From Anaerostipes sp. (lineage in GTDB: Bacteria > Bacillota > Clostridia > Lachnospirales > Lachnospiraceae): a DNA stretch of 64,000 nucleotides. Positions within the stretch are counted from its first letter, which is position 1. The number at the start of each line of letters is the position of its first letter. Below the pieces are notes generated by a model that had not been told where the DNA came from, searched no databases, and was given only the letters and a program-made list of their open reading frames with translations. Where the stretch lies: contig NZ_JAGZSD010000004.1 of the NCBI RefSeq assembly GCF_018381315.1, positions 62,001-126,000 on the forward strand. Reading direction: 5' to 3'. Positions 16,749 through 25,943 of the stretch are shown piece after piece. The position numbers and the translations under genes were made by a program.

Positions 16749-17312
16749 TTAAATTAATCCTACAAGATCAAGACTTGGCTTTAATGTTTCTGCTCCGGGC
16801 TGCCATTTTGCAGGGCAAACCTCATCTCCGTGTTCTGCCACAAACTGAGACGCCTGAACCCTTCTGAACAGTTCTTCTGCATTTCTTCCCACATTTCCGG
16901 CAATGACTTCGTAAGCTACGATCTTCCCTTCCGGATTGACAATAAAGCTGCCTCTCTCTGCCAGACCATTTTCCTCAATCATAACATCAAAGTCTCTGGC
17001 TAACACACCAGTCGGGTCTGCCAGCATCGGATACTGAATCTTCTGGATTGTCTTTGAAGCATCATGCCATGCTTTGTGCACAAAGTGTGTGTCGCATGAT
17101 ACGGAATAAATCTCACAGCCTGCCTTTTTAAAATCTTCATATTTATTTGCTAAATCCTCTAATTCTGTGGGGCAGACAAAGGTGAAATCTGCCGGATAAA
17201 AAAAGAATACGGACCATTTTCCTAAAATATCTTCTTTTGTGACCTCTTTAAATTCATTTCCCTGATAGGACTGCACTTTAAAATCTGTTACTTCTTTTCC
17301 TATTAATGACAT
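16749..17312 (-). CDS. ahpC: Peroxiredoxin AhpC
   Basis: A 187-aa typical 2-Cys peroxiredoxin. The peroxidatic C47 lies in FTFVCPTE and the resolving C166 in EVCPAKW near the C-terminus. It reduces H2O2, organic peroxides and peroxynitrite in the cytoplasm. It is the first gene of the ahpC-reductase pair; AAAGGAGG lies 9 bases before the ATG. No convincing PerR box was seen upstream. Confidence 0.97.
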   Translation of the reverse strand: MSLIGKEVTDFKVQSYQGNEFKEVTKEDILGKWSVFFFYPADFTFVCPTELEDLANKYEDFKKAGCEIYSVSCDTHFVHKAWHDASKTIQKIQYPMLADPTGVLARDFDVMIEENGLAERGSFIVNPEGKIVAYEVIAGNVGRNAEELFRRVQASQFVAEHGDEVCPAKWQPGAETLKPSLDLVGLI

Positions 17313-17407
17313 GGTATTGTCCTCCTTTAATTTTCGTTTACTGTTCTCAATTCATATAATCTCCAAAACAATCAATTTTATTTCTTTACAGCTTTACAAT
17401 GCTTACT

Positions 17408-18691
17408 TTAAAACGTCCCGGCCCCCGGATATACGGCACTGCCGCCAAGCTCTTCTTCAATTCTAAGAAGCTGGTTATATTTTGCTGTTCTCTCACTTCT
17501 GCTCGGCGCACCGGTCTTAATCTGTCCTGTATTGAGCGCTACTGCAAGGTCTGCGATCGTAGTGTCCTCAGTCTCTCCTGAACGATGGGATGTAACCGCT
17601 GTATAACCCGCCTTATGTGCCATTTTAATGGCTTCCAGGGTCTCGGAAACAGAACCGATCTGATTTAATTTGATCAAAATGGAATTCCCGCATCCCATGC
17701 CAATGCCTTTTTCGAGACGTTCTGTGTTGGTTACAAATAAATCATCTCCTACCAGCTGGACTTTTCCTCCAAGTTCCCGGGTCATATATTGCCAGCCTTC
17801 CCAGTCTTCCTCATCCAATCCATCCTCAATGGAACTGATTGGATATCTTTCGCAAAGGGATTTCCAGTGATCGGCCAGTTCTTTTGAAGTATATTTCTTT
17901 CCGCTCTTCGGAAGAATATACTCCCCTTTCTTACCGCCTTTCCACTCACTGGAAGCAGCATCCATGGCCAGAACAAAATCTGTGCCCGGCTCATATCCCG
18001 CTTTCTTTACTGCTTCCAGTATATATTCAATAGCTTCCTCATCACTTGCAAGATCCGGTGCAAATCCTCCTTCATCTCCTACAGATGTGGCAAGCCCTTT
18101 GGATTTCAGAAGGGCTGCCAGGGCATGAAATACCTCAGTACACCAACGAAGCGCTTCTCTGAAATTCTCTGCTCCCACCGGCATAATCATAAACTCCTGA
18201 ACATCTACAGTGTTGGCCGCATGAGCTCCTCCGTTTAAAATATTCATCATCGGTACTGGAAGACGGTTTGCGTTGGCACCTCCTAAAAACCGGTATAACG
18301 GCAGCCCCAGAGCTTTGGAAGCCGCTTTTGCACATGCTGTTGAAACTGCGAGAATGGCATTGGCTCCAAGGTTTGACTTGTCCTTTGTCCCGTCTGCACA
18401 GATCATAGCTTTGTCTGCCGCATAAATATCAGACGCATTCATTCCTTTTAATGTATCGTTAATCACTGTATTAATGTTATGAACGGCTTTGGACACTCCC
18501 TTGCCTCCAAAGCGGCTGTTATCTCCGTCTCTTAATTCAAGAGCCTCAAACTCTCCGGTTGAAGCTCCGCTGGGTGCTGTGCCTCTCCCGATGATGCCGC
18601 CGGCTAAAACAACTTCCGCCTCCACTGTGGGATTCCCTCTGGAATCAATGATTTCCCTTCCTATCACCTTTTTAATCTCTAAATAATTCAT
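17408..18691 (-). CDS. eno: Enolase
   Basis: A 427-aa enolase that interconverts 2-phosphoglycerate and phosphoenolpyruvate with Mg2+. Visible signatures are IIDSRGNPTVE near the N-terminus, GDEGGFAPDL, SIEDGLDEEDWEG and ILIKLNQIGSVSETL. The start at 18691 has GAAAGGATATAGT upstream; an in-frame extension to 18754 begins in the leader region. The predicted promoter (18774-18803) is overlapped by a DtxR-like palindrome, which is unusual for a glycolytic gene. The gene stands alone here, not in the usual gap-pgk-tpi-gpm cluster. Confidence 0.98.
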   Translation of the reverse strand: MNYLEIKKVIGREIIDSRGNPTVEAEVVLAGGIIGRGTAPSGASTGEFEALELRDGDNSRFGGKGVSKAVHNINTVINDTLKGMNASDIYAADKAMICADGTKDKSNLGANAILAVSTACAKAASKALGLPLYRFLGGANANRLPVPMMNILNGGAHAANTVDVQEFMIMPVGAENFREALRWCTEVFHALAALLKSKGLATSVGDEGGFAPDLASDEEAIEYILEAVKKAGYEPGTDFVLAMDAASSEWKGGKKGEYILPKSGKKYTSKELADHWKSLCERYPISSIEDGLDEEDWEGWQYMTRELGGKVQLVGDDLFVTNTERLEKGIGMGCGNSILIKLNQIGSVSETLEAIKMAHKAGYTAVTSHRSGETEDTTIADLAVALNTGQIKTGAPSRSERTAKYNQLLRIEEELGGSAVYPGAGTF

Positions 18692-18771
18692 ACTATATCC
18701 TTTCTGTCTTATCTCTCTATACCCTGCAAAAAACAAGGCAAAAAAGCTTCCCATTATTTATTCGCTGCGTG

Positions 18772-18803
18772 TTAGTATATACTAACTACTAACAGTGTAT
18801 CAA
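18772..18803 (-). promoter_or_regulatory. Predicted eno promoter overlapped by a DtxR-like palindrome
   Basis: On the minus strand TTGATA (18798-18803) and TATACT (18774-18779) are 18 bases apart. The perfect palindrome TTAGTATATACTAA (18772-18785) covers the -10, and a further half-site, CTACTAAC, follows at 18786-18793. The arrangement copies that of the feoA promoter at 12747. The site also lies 164 bases upstream of the divergent MFS gene, which may share the control. Confidence 0.65.
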
Positions 18804-18948
18804 ACTGTACATGCAGTCTCAAGATTTCTGAAGCAGAATTATTCTCAATAATTGGGACAGTTTTTTATGTTTATGCTTTCCATGGGATCATATGAATAAA
18901 AGATATTGGCTCCGCGGATACTAATTATTAAAAAAGGACGGAGAAAAC

Positions 18949-20217
18949 ATGAGAACAATAAAATTACATTATGCATGGATCATACTGGCAGCTGTGATTC
19001 TCATACGGGGATTTGCAGGCGGCGGTATCAATATGACTTCCGGTCTCTTTTTATCTCCGGTTTCCAAAGATATCGGCGTGGGAATCGGAAGCCTTTCTAT
19101 TTATTTGAGTATAACCTCGATTGTCATGGTGTTTTGGCTCCCCTACGCAGGCCGTCTGATCAACAAATATGATATCCGAATCATGGCTGTGGCAGGAGCC
19201 GTCCTGCAGGCTCTTTCATTTGCCGGTTTTGGGTTCATGAACACAGTTTACGGATGGTACCTGCTGGCCATTCCCCATGCCATGGGTGCCACTATTTTAG
19301 TAAATCTGCTGGGACCTATCCTGATCAACCGGTGGTTTTCAAAAAATGCAGGCACTATGCTCGGCATCCAAATGGCCTTTGTAAGCCTGTTCGGTGCAGT
19401 ACTCCAGCCGGTGACTTCAAATATCATCACACAATATGGCTGGCGGACAGGTTATTTTTTCATAGGTGGAATTACCTTTGCCGTAGTACTTTTAACCGCT
19501 TTTATCCTTCTTAAAAACCGGCCGGAAGAAAAACATCTTCTTCCGTTTGGTGCGGATACTGAAACAGCCGGAAAAAACTTCAACTTCGCCCCAAAGGGCC
19601 AGCTGGCGGTCCCGGAAAAAACCGCACTGCATTCTGCCTCTTTTTATCTGCTGCTGTTTTTTATGATCGCTATCACCGGGATCGGTGTCTTTACCCAGCA
19701 TATACCTACCTATGGCACTCTCCTGGGATACAGCGTCAAGAGAACCGGCGCCGCGCTGGCTTATGCCTCCATTGGCAGTGCCATCGGTTCCATTGCTATT
19801 GGGATCATCAGTGATAAAATCGGGAGTCTGAAGACCTGCTACGGAATGATCGGAATCGGAATCACAGCTGTGGCTGGCTTTTTGATCAGCGGACAAAATT
19901 TTACGGTGTTCGCCGTCTCTACATTCCTCCACGGCCTGGTGAGTTCAGGTATCATGGTCCTGGCTCCGATCCTTACACTCAAATTTTACGGCCAGAACGA
20001 TTACGAAAAAATATTTGCAAAAATATCTATGGGTGCACCCATAGCATCTATTGTACTGGTCCCTGCCTATGGATTTATTTATGATATTACAGAAAGCTAC
20101 CGGGCTGTTCTCATAGGGATGATCTGTCTGCTGGCATTTGCGGCATTCTGTATTACTGTCGGCTGGAAGAAACGCTGCACCAGGGAAGGGTGTCCTTCCT
20201 GGAGAAAGACAAGCTGA
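18949..20217 (+). CDS. MFS transporter (OFA-like)
   Basis: A 422-aa major facilitator protein with about 12 membrane segments. Visible features are the loop after helix 2 (PYAGRLINKYDIR), RWFSKNAGTMLGIQMA and, in the second half, GIISDKIGSLK, which match the oxalate/formate antiporter-like branch of MFS. The substrate cannot be told. GGACGGAGAAAAC precedes the ATG. It is divergent from eno; the intergenic region holds the DtxR-like site. Confidence 0.85.
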   Translation: MRTIKLHYAWIILAAVILIRGFAGGGINMTSGLFLSPVSKDIGVGIGSLSIYLSITSIVMVFWLPYAGRLINKYDIRIMAVAGAVLQALSFAGFGFMNTVYGWYLLAIPHAMGATILVNLLGPILINRWFSKNAGTMLGIQMAFVSLFGAVLQPVTSNIITQYGWRTGYFFIGGITFAVVLLTAFILLKNRPEEKHLLPFGADTETAGKNFNFAPKGQLAVPEKTALHSASFYLLLFFMIAITGIGVFTQHIPTYGTLLGYSVKRTGAALAYASIGSAIGSIAIGIISDKIGSLKTCYGMIGIGITAVAGFLISGQNFTVFAVSTFLHGLVSSGIMVLAPILTLKFYGQNDYEKIFAKISMGAPIASIVLVPAYGFIYDITESYRAVLIGMICLLAFAAFCITVGWKKRCTREGCPSWRKTS

Positions 20218-20437
20218 CAATTTGCTATATCTTAAAGTATTGTAAATACATGTACAGCTTCCTTTTTGATATCTGTTCTGATATACTTTCTTTAATCGTA
20301 TTTTAGTCTGTGAAGGGAGCCGCTGATATGAGTTTCATAGTTGAACTTTCTGTTTTGAGGTGCGGGGTTAAAGATCGTTTTTAAGATCTTTAGATACACA
20401 TTATTTAAACAAAGAAAGTATGAAGGAGAATAACCAT
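20218..20437. other. Intergenic region between the MFS and M23 genes
   Basis: 220 bases without a supported gene. A short stem (AAAGATC with GATCTTT) occurs near 20370-20392. No terminator with a clear T-run was found after the MFS gene. Confidence 0.3.
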
Positions 20438-21187
20438 ATGAATATTCATTTCCTGGGTCAGGCTGCTTTACAAGCGGCCGGCTTAATTTATGGAGCTATA
20501 AAATACAGAAACAAAAATATTGACCATATTGATCGTTATGTTCCCAAGAACCAGTATGCATTGCCGTTTGACGGTGAATGGTATACAGCAAACGGTGGTG
20601 TGACACCAAACACATCCCACTCATGGGAAATTCTGCCCCAGCGGTTTGCCTATGATTTCATTATCATCAATGAAGAAGGCGAGAGCTTCTGCGGTGATAA
20701 GAAGGACCTGAACAGTTATTACTGTTATGGCAAAGATGTACATGCGCCTGCGGACGGTATCATTGTCTCAACAAAGAACCGCTTTCCTGACTGCCGCATC
20801 ATGGACAATGGGCAGACAGATCCGGATACACCTGACATTGGGGGCAACAGGATCATTATAAAGCACTCTCCGAATGAATACAGTGCCATCTGCCATCTTA
20901 TGCCCGGAAGCATAAAAGTACAGAAAGGGCAGGCTGTTAAAAGAGGGGATGTGATCGGCAAGTGCGGCAACTCCGGCAATACGACGGAACCTCACGTTCA
21001 CTTTCAGCTGCAGAACACTGCCCGGTTTTATTCCTGCATTGGCCTGCCAATCCTTTTTTCTGACATCAAAACAAGACGATATGAAAACTATTGCATAGCT
21101 GATGCACGTCCGCTGCCCGGTGAAAAAGACAGTAAGGACGGCTATATACATAGAGGGCTGTTCGTAAGCAACTTTAAAATTAAATAA
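20438..21187 (+). CDS. M23-family peptidase-like protein
   Basis: A 249-aa protein with an M23 (LytM) core: the FAYDFII strand with its Asp, HAPADGIIV, GNRIIIKH, the typical GDVIGKCGNSGNTTEPH segment and the HxH motif HVHF near residue 190. The first zinc His expected four residues before the Asp is not there (the local sequence is QRFAYD); the nearest His is in NTSHSWE. It may be a variant peptidase or an inactive relative. There is no clear signal peptide, only a mildly hydrophobic N-terminus (LGQAALQAAGLIYGA). The start at 20438 was chosen for AAGGAG 10 bases upstream. Confidence 0.8.
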   Translation: MNIHFLGQAALQAAGLIYGAIKYRNKNIDHIDRYVPKNQYALPFDGEWYTANGGVTPNTSHSWEILPQRFAYDFIIINEEGESFCGDKKDLNSYYCYGKDVHAPADGIIVSTKNRFPDCRIMDNGQTDPDTPDIGGNRIIIKHSPNEYSAICHLMPGSIKVQKGQAVKRGDVIGKCGNSGNTTEPHVHFQLQNTARFYSCIGLPILFSDIKTRRYENYCIADARPLPGEKDSKDGYIHRGLFVSNFKIK

Positions 21188-21206
21188 TTTTTGTCTATAA
21201 TCAAAA

Positions 21207-21237
21207 AATCCCTTGGGCTTGGAGCCCAAGGGATTTT
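21207..21237. terminator. Bidirectional terminator between the M23 gene and ppdK
   Basis: A 12-bp perfect stem (ATCCCTTGGGCT with AGCCCAAGGGAT), a 3-base loop, with T-runs on both strands. It serves convergent genes. Confidence 0.92.
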
Positions 21238-21274
21238 TAATATGAGAGCTTCGCCGCCGAAACTCTTTTTCATT

Positions 21275-23902
21275 TTATTGTTTGTCATTCAGCGCTGCCT
21301 GTGCTGCTGCAAGTCTTGCAATAGGCACACGGTATGGACTGCAGGATACATAATTTAATCCAACCTTATGGCAGAACTCAACAGATGCAGGATCTCCTCC
21401 GTGCTCTCCGCAGATACCCAGTTTAATATCCGGGCGGGTCTTTCTTCCCTTTTCTGCTGCCATGGCAATCAGCTGGCCGACACCATCCTGATCCAGTTTG
21501 GCAAACGGATCTGACTCATAAATCTTATTGTCATAGTAAGCTTCCAGGAACTTACCGGCATCATCACGGGAGAATCCGAATGTCATCTGTGTCAAGTCAT
21601 TGGTTCCGAAAGAGAAGAACTCAGCTTCTTCTGCAATTTCGTTAGCCAGAAGAGCGGCACGCGGAATCTCAATCATAGTACCGATATGGTAGTCGATATC
21701 AGACTCATAGTAAGCTTTTACTTTCTCTGCTGTCTCAACAACCACATTTTTTACAAATTGAAGTTCTTTCTTCTCACCTACAAGAGGAATCATGATCTCA
21801 GGAACAATATCAAATCCTTTTTCCTGTTTTACTTCAATCGCTGCTTCCATCACAGCTCTTGTCTGCATCTTAGCGATCTCAGGATAGGTAACTGCCAGAC
21901 GGCATCCGCGGTGTCCCATCATCGGATTGAACTCATGCAGAGATGCACGGGTCATATTGATCTCTTCTACCGTTACGTTCATATCTTTTGCCAGAGCTGA
22001 AATCTCCTCCAAAGTTGTCGGAAGGAACTCATGCAGAGGAGGATCTAAGAAACGGATGGTAACCGGTTTTCCTTCCATAACCTCATAGAGTTCTTTGAAA
22101 TCCTTCTTCTGATAAGGAATCAACTGATTCAGTGCAATCTCTCTGGCTTCTTTTGTTCTTGATAAGATCATGCGGCGGATCTTCGGAATCCTCTCCGCAT
22201 CAAAGAACATATGCTCTGTACGGCAAAGTCCGATTCCTTCTGCTCCAAACTTAACAGCGTTCAGTGCATCTGCCGGTGTATCTGCGTTGGTGCGCACCTT
22301 TAATGTTCTGATTTCGTCAGCCCATGTCATAATGCGGTCAAAGTTTCCGCTGATGGTAGCCGGAATCGTGCGGATCTCACCATAATAAACCTTACCTGTA
22401 GATCCGTCAATGGAGATATAATCTCCTTCCCGAACAGTTTTTCCGCCCAGAATGAACAGTCCTTTTTCTTCGTCTAACTGGATATCTCCGCATCCGGCAA
22501 CACATGCAGTACCCATTCCCCGGGCAACAACTGCTGCATGAGATGTCATACCACCGCGCGCTGTCAGGATACCCTCAGCCGCATGCATACCTTCGATATC
22601 TTCCGGAGAAGTTTCCAAACGGACAAGAATTACTTTTTCTCCCGCTTCATGATGGAGCTTTGCAGTCTCTGCCGTAAAATAAACCTTACCGGTAGCAGCT
22701 CCCGGAGATGCAGGAAGTGCTTCCCCGATCGGAACAGCAGCTTTAATCGCTTCCGGATCAAAACGAGGATGTAAAAGCTGATCCAATGCTTTTGCTTCAA
22801 TCCTTGAAACAGCCTCTTCTTTTGTAATCATTCCTTCATCTACCAGCTCACAGGCAATTCTAAGAGCTGCAGGTGCTGTTCTCTTTCCATTTCTGGTCTG
22901 TAAGAAATACAGCTTTCCTTCCTGAATGGTAAACTCCATATCCTGCATATCACGGTAATGATCTTCAAGAGTCTTGGCAATCTGCATAAACTGCTCATAA
23001 CACTCAGGCAGATCCTCTTTCAGTCTGGTGATCGGCTGCGGAGTACGCACACCTGCTACCACGTCTTCACCCTGTGCATTAATCAGGTACTCACCGTAAA
23101 TCTGTTTTTCACCGGTGGATGGATTTCTTGTAAATGCAACACCGGTTCCTGATGTATCTCCCATGTTTCCGAATACCATGGTCTGTACGTTGACCGCAGT
23201 ACCCCAGTCACCAGGGATGTCATTCATTCTTCTGTAATAGATCGCACGAGGATTATCCCAAGAACGGAATACAGCTTTGATCGCTTCCAGCAGCTGCTCT
23301 TTCGGTTCCTGAGGGAAGTCTTCCCCTAACTCGCTTTTATATATCTCTTTATAGCGAACGATAACCTCTTTCAGATCGTCCGCTGTCAGATCCGTATCAA
23401 ACTTCGCTCCCTTGGCTTCCTTCATCTCGTCAAGGACAGCTTCAAATTTGGCTTTGTCCACTTCTTTTACAACATCTGCGAACATCTGGATAAATCTGCG
23501 GTAGGAATCATATGCAAACCGTGGGTTGCCGGTCTTCTTTGCAAATCCCTCTACAGCAACGTCATTTAAACCTAAGTTCAAGATCGTATCCATCATACCA
23601 GGCATAGATACTCTGGCTCCGGAACGTACAGAAACCAACAATGGGTCTTCTAAGTCTCCGAACTCCTTCCCCTGGATATTTTCTAATGCTTTCATAGCAT
23701 CAAAAATCTGTCCCTGCACCTCATCACTGATGTTTTCACCGCAGTCATAGTAATTGGTACATGCTTCTGTGGTCACTGTAAACCCCTGAGGAATTGGAAG
23801 TCCAAGTCCTGTCATCTCTGCCAGGTTGGCCCCTTTGCCGCCCAAGAGGTTTCTCATTTCTGCATTGCCCTCGTTAAATTGATAAACCCATTTTGTTGAC
23901 AT
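21275..23902 (-). CDS. ppdK: Pyruvate, phosphate dikinase
   Basis: An 875-aa enzyme, full length for the family, which interconverts pyruvate, ATP and Pi with PEP, AMP and PPi. The N-terminal nucleotide-binding domain starts with GGKGANLAEM. The central phosphohistidine is in GGMTSHAAVVARGMG. The C-terminal PEP/pyruvate barrel has FGTNDLTQM and GICGEHGGDP. In anaerobes it often acts as a PPi-linked glycolytic enzyme. The start at 23902 has TAGGAGG 7 bases upstream; a 20-residue in-frame extension lies in the leader. The predicted promoter is at 23953-23981. Confidence 0.98.
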   Translation of the reverse strand: MSTKWVYQFNEGNAEMRNLLGGKGANLAEMTGLGLPIPQGFTVTTEACTNYYDCGENISDEVQGQIFDAMKALENIQGKEFGDLEDPLLVSVRSGARVSMPGMMDTILNLGLNDVAVEGFAKKTGNPRFAYDSYRRFIQMFADVVKEVDKAKFEAVLDEMKEAKGAKFDTDLTADDLKEVIVRYKEIYKSELGEDFPQEPKEQLLEAIKAVFRSWDNPRAIYYRRMNDIPGDWGTAVNVQTMVFGNMGDTSGTGVAFTRNPSTGEKQIYGEYLINAQGEDVVAGVRTPQPITRLKEDLPECYEQFMQIAKTLEDHYRDMQDMEFTIQEGKLYFLQTRNGKRTAPAALRIACELVDEGMITKEEAVSRIEAKALDQLLHPRFDPEAIKAAVPIGEALPASPGAATGKVYFTAETAKLHHEAGEKVILVRLETSPEDIEGMHAAEGILTARGGMTSHAAVVARGMGTACVAGCGDIQLDEEKGLFILGGKTVREGDYISIDGSTGKVYYGEIRTIPATISGNFDRIMTWADEIRTLKVRTNADTPADALNAVKFGAEGIGLCRTEHMFFDAERIPKIRRMILSRTKEAREIALNQLIPYQKKDFKELYEVMEGKPVTIRFLDPPLHEFLPTTLEEISALAKDMNVTVEEINMTRASLHEFNPMMGHRGCRLAVTYPEIAKMQTRAVMEAAIEVKQEKGFDIVPEIMIPLVGEKKELQFVKNVVVETAEKVKAYYESDIDYHIGTMIEIPRAALLANEIAEEAEFFSFGTNDLTQMTFGFSRDDAGKFLEAYYDNKIYESDPFAKLDQDGVGQLIAMAAEKGRKTRPDIKLGICGEHGGDPASVEFCHKVGLNYVSCSPYRVPIARLAAAQAALNDKQ

Positions 23903-23952
23903 GTCTATACCTCCTAAAATAGTATGTTGTAACAATGTATGTCGTTGGACTA

Positions 23953-23981
23953 ATTGTATCACAAAACATTTTGTTTGTTAA
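23953..23981 (-). promoter_or_regulatory. ppdK promoter
   Basis: On the minus strand TTAACA (23976-23981) and TACAAT (23953-23958) are 17 bases apart, about 50 bases before the start codon. Confidence 0.6.
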
Positions 23982-24089
23982 TTATTTTTATACGTTTTTA
24001 ACAATATATTTTCATTTTTATCACGAAAACTATTTATTTTCTCTAAATCGACATGTTCGTTTGAATTTTTCTTCCTTTTTTGTTCGTCA

Positions 24090-24854
24090 TTATTGATAAA
24101 AAGGGAATCCGCACAGTTCTTCCGGTGATGCAATCCCTCTTTGCAGAGCCATTGTGCGGTTGACCTTATAAAACTCAGCCCACGTTGTCTGTCTGTATGG
24201 CACTACATAAAAAACATCAAGAATTCCGCAGGTTAAGATAGAGAGAATGATCCAGCCTATAAATGACAGATCCAGCACAAAGGCATCAAACTTCTGTCCG
24301 TCCATCATTTTCCTGCTGATTTCAAATGCCCTTTCTCTTGAAATTGAAGGGTTCTCTGCCAAGATATATGGGATCATCGAATACGAGTAAGACTTTACGA
24401 GCCCCGGTATGAGCAGCAGCAAACTCCACAGCCATGTAAACAAGTTTCTTAGAAACATTGTCAGCACTGTATTTAAATAAGTATCCCCCTGAAAAGCCAT
24501 GCCCAGCAGTCCTAACTTGGCTTTTCTGTCACTGTTTTCTACAAAGAATCGGCTGCAGCCTACCAGCAGTGGATTTCCCACAAATATTTTGATCACTGTA
24601 GCGGCAAAAAAGATAATCACCATGAGTCCCAGAAACGCCGTCAGTATCATCAGGAACTGCGGACCCGTAAACAGATCTTTTATTCCTCCGTCCCATCCCG
24701 CATTTTGTAACTCATTCTTCACCCATCTTTGAGATAGATTACCGCTCAGCTGCCCGTTTATGATGCTTGTCACCAAGGCTGCCAATACTACGATCCAGTA
24801 ATTTCTCCTGATCGACTCTTTGCCTCTGCTTTTTAATTCAGCTCTCGTCCACAT
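24090..24854 (-). CDS. DUF975 family membrane protein
   Basis: A 254-aa polytopic protein. The N-terminal motif WTRAELKSRGKESIRRNYW is typical of the DUF975 family, followed by about five hydrophobic helices and the conserved TTWAEFYKVNR near the C-terminus. The function of the family is unknown. The start at 24854 follows AAAGGAGGACATAAT. It is monocistronic, with ppdK downstream on the same strand. Confidence 0.85.
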   Translation of the reverse strand: MWTRAELKSRGKESIRRNYWIVVLAALVTSIINGQLSGNLSQRWVKNELQNAGWDGGIKDLFTGPQFLMILTAFLGLMVIIFFAATVIKIFVGNPLLVGCSRFFVENSDRKAKLGLLGMAFQGDTYLNTVLTMFLRNLFTWLWSLLLLIPGLVKSYSYSMIPYILAENPSISRERAFEISRKMMDGQKFDAFVLDLSFIGWIILSILTCGILDVFYVVPYRQTTWAEFYKVNRTMALQRGIASPEELCGFPFYQ

Positions 24855-24906
24855 ATTATGTCCTCCTTTTCTTGTCATCTTATGTGAAAAAAATAATAAA
24901 TAGTAG

Positions 24907-24971
24907 AAGTTTTTCTTCACTATCTCCAGTCAGCTCTGGAAAGGCCTCCTTCCGATAGTGAAGAAAAACTT
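24907..24971. repeat. 18-bp perfect inverted repeat with 29-base loop
   Basis: AAGTTTTTCTTCACTATC (24907-24924) is exactly complementary to 24954-24971. The loop contains a smaller TCCAG/CTGGA stem. It could be a strong hairpin in either transcript or a small mobile-repeat remnant; no target duplication was identified. Confidence 0.8.
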
Positions 24972-25096
24972 ACCGCCAAAAGGCACCTTCTGTTTTATGG
25001 CTGCCCTTCTCCATACTTCCATTTTGACCAGTCAGAAAATCTTATGCTCCCCAGACAGCAAGCCAGAGAACTGATCAAAATGTCATACTAAATTCA

Positions 25097-25182
25097 GTAT
25101 ACCTTATCGTGCGCTAGCACGCCAGCCCGGAGGGCATAAAATACGGTGTGCCCTGCGGGTATACCTTATCGTGTGGAGCACG
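25097..25182. repeat. Direct repeat pair, 62 bp apart
   Basis: GTATACCTTATCGTG occurs at 25097-25111 and 25159-25173, each followed within 4 bases by AGCACG, so each copy can form a CGTG-loop-CACG stem. It resembles an interspersed intergenic repeat unit. Confidence 0.6.
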
Positions 25183-25192
25183 TCTATTTTAA

Positions 25193-25231
25193 AAAAGCAG
25201 ATACTGTTTCTTCAAACAGCATCTGCTTTCT
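25193..25231 (-). terminator. Terminator of the C39-like gene
   Basis: A 15-bp stem with one mismatch (AAGCAGATGCTGTTT with AAACAGTATCTGCTT), a 4-base loop and a following T-run on the minus strand, just after the stop at 25239. Confidence 0.88.
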
Positions 25232-25238
25232 CATCTTT

Positions 25239-25943
25239 TTATTTTTCTATATGTTTGCTCAGGTCTACTTTATGATCTATTTTAAGCAGTCCGTGGTCTA
25301 TTCCTTTTTCCTGCTGCTTCTGCTCAGGCTTTGTATAGCTGATCTCCCAGAAAGGTCCTCCGGCATCTGCGCCTTCTTTGCCCTGGTTTACGATCTTCTT
25401 TAATGACCAAGTCTCTGCGGTCCTTGCACGGCTTCCCACATCAGCAACTTTGACCTTATCTTTTCCGACCATTCTCGTCACTACGATAAAATGTCCGTTC
25501 TGTGTAAAATCCCCGGGTCCTACCAAAGCAACTACAGGATGTCCGTTTTTAAGAGCTTTAGCAATGGCTTTATAATTTGTTCCCAGTCCTTTGCAGTTTA
25601 ACCCGTACTCTTTCGCCAGTCCCGGAATCACCTCATGGACACATCCCTGCCCATTGATATACCAGCCCTTTTTATATGCAGTCTTACACATCTTCGGCAC
25701 ACTGGCTTTCTTTCCTGTCAGGGAACTGTAGCAGACTGCTATGCAGGTAGGCCCGCATCCCGCTGCTTTGATGGTACTTTTTCCGATCTTCTTTCCCGGA
25801 TAATCTGCCTGATTATAATAAACAACGTTGAGTTCTTTCTTGTCACCCTCTGATGCCGGTACATTTGTTGCCTGTAACAGCATTCCCAACATAACACAGC
25901 ACATTGCTGCACATACGATGCGTTTCATTTCCAGAATCTTCAT
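25239..25943 (-). CDS. Secreted C39-like family peptidase (short form)
   Basis: A 234-aa protein with a signal peptide (hydrophobic ICAAMCCVMLG-type core, cleavage near ATNVPA). The mature part has the papain-like C39 layout: an early AAGCGPTCIAV with the catalytic Cys, a mid-segment HEVIPGLAKEYGL, and NGHFIVVTRM with the catalytic His, followed by ADVGSR. It shares these landmarks with the protein at 61512-62807. No ABC exporter or precursor peptide is nearby, so a role in bacteriocin leader cleavage is unlikely; an extracellular hydrolase is more plausible. The start at 25943 follows GGAGGG by 10 bases. A promoter-like TTGCTT-17-TATACT lies upstream. Confidence 0.8.
   Translation of the reverse strand: MKILEMKRIVCAAMCCVMLGMLLQATNVPASEGDKKELNVVYYNQADYPGKKIGKSTIKAAGCGPTCIAVCYSSLTGKKASVPKMCKTAYKKGWYINGQGCVHEVIPGLAKEYGLNCKGLGTNYKAIAKALKNGHPVVALVGPGDFTQNGHFIVVTRMVGKDKVKVADVGSRARTAETWSLKKIVNQGKEGADAGGPFWEISYTKPEQKQQEKGIDHGLLKIDHKVDLSKHIEK

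Larger units (their letters stand above)
24855..25192. other. Intergenic region with inverted and direct repeats
   Basis: 338 bases without a supported gene. It contains an 18-bp perfect inverted repeat (24907-24971) and two copies of a 15-base direct repeat (25097, 25159), listed separately. No RNA family was recognised. Confidence 0.5.

Noticed and set aside
15908..16867. 319-codon plus-strand frame
   Set aside because: Antisense shadow of the AhpF-like gene and ahpC, with no family features.
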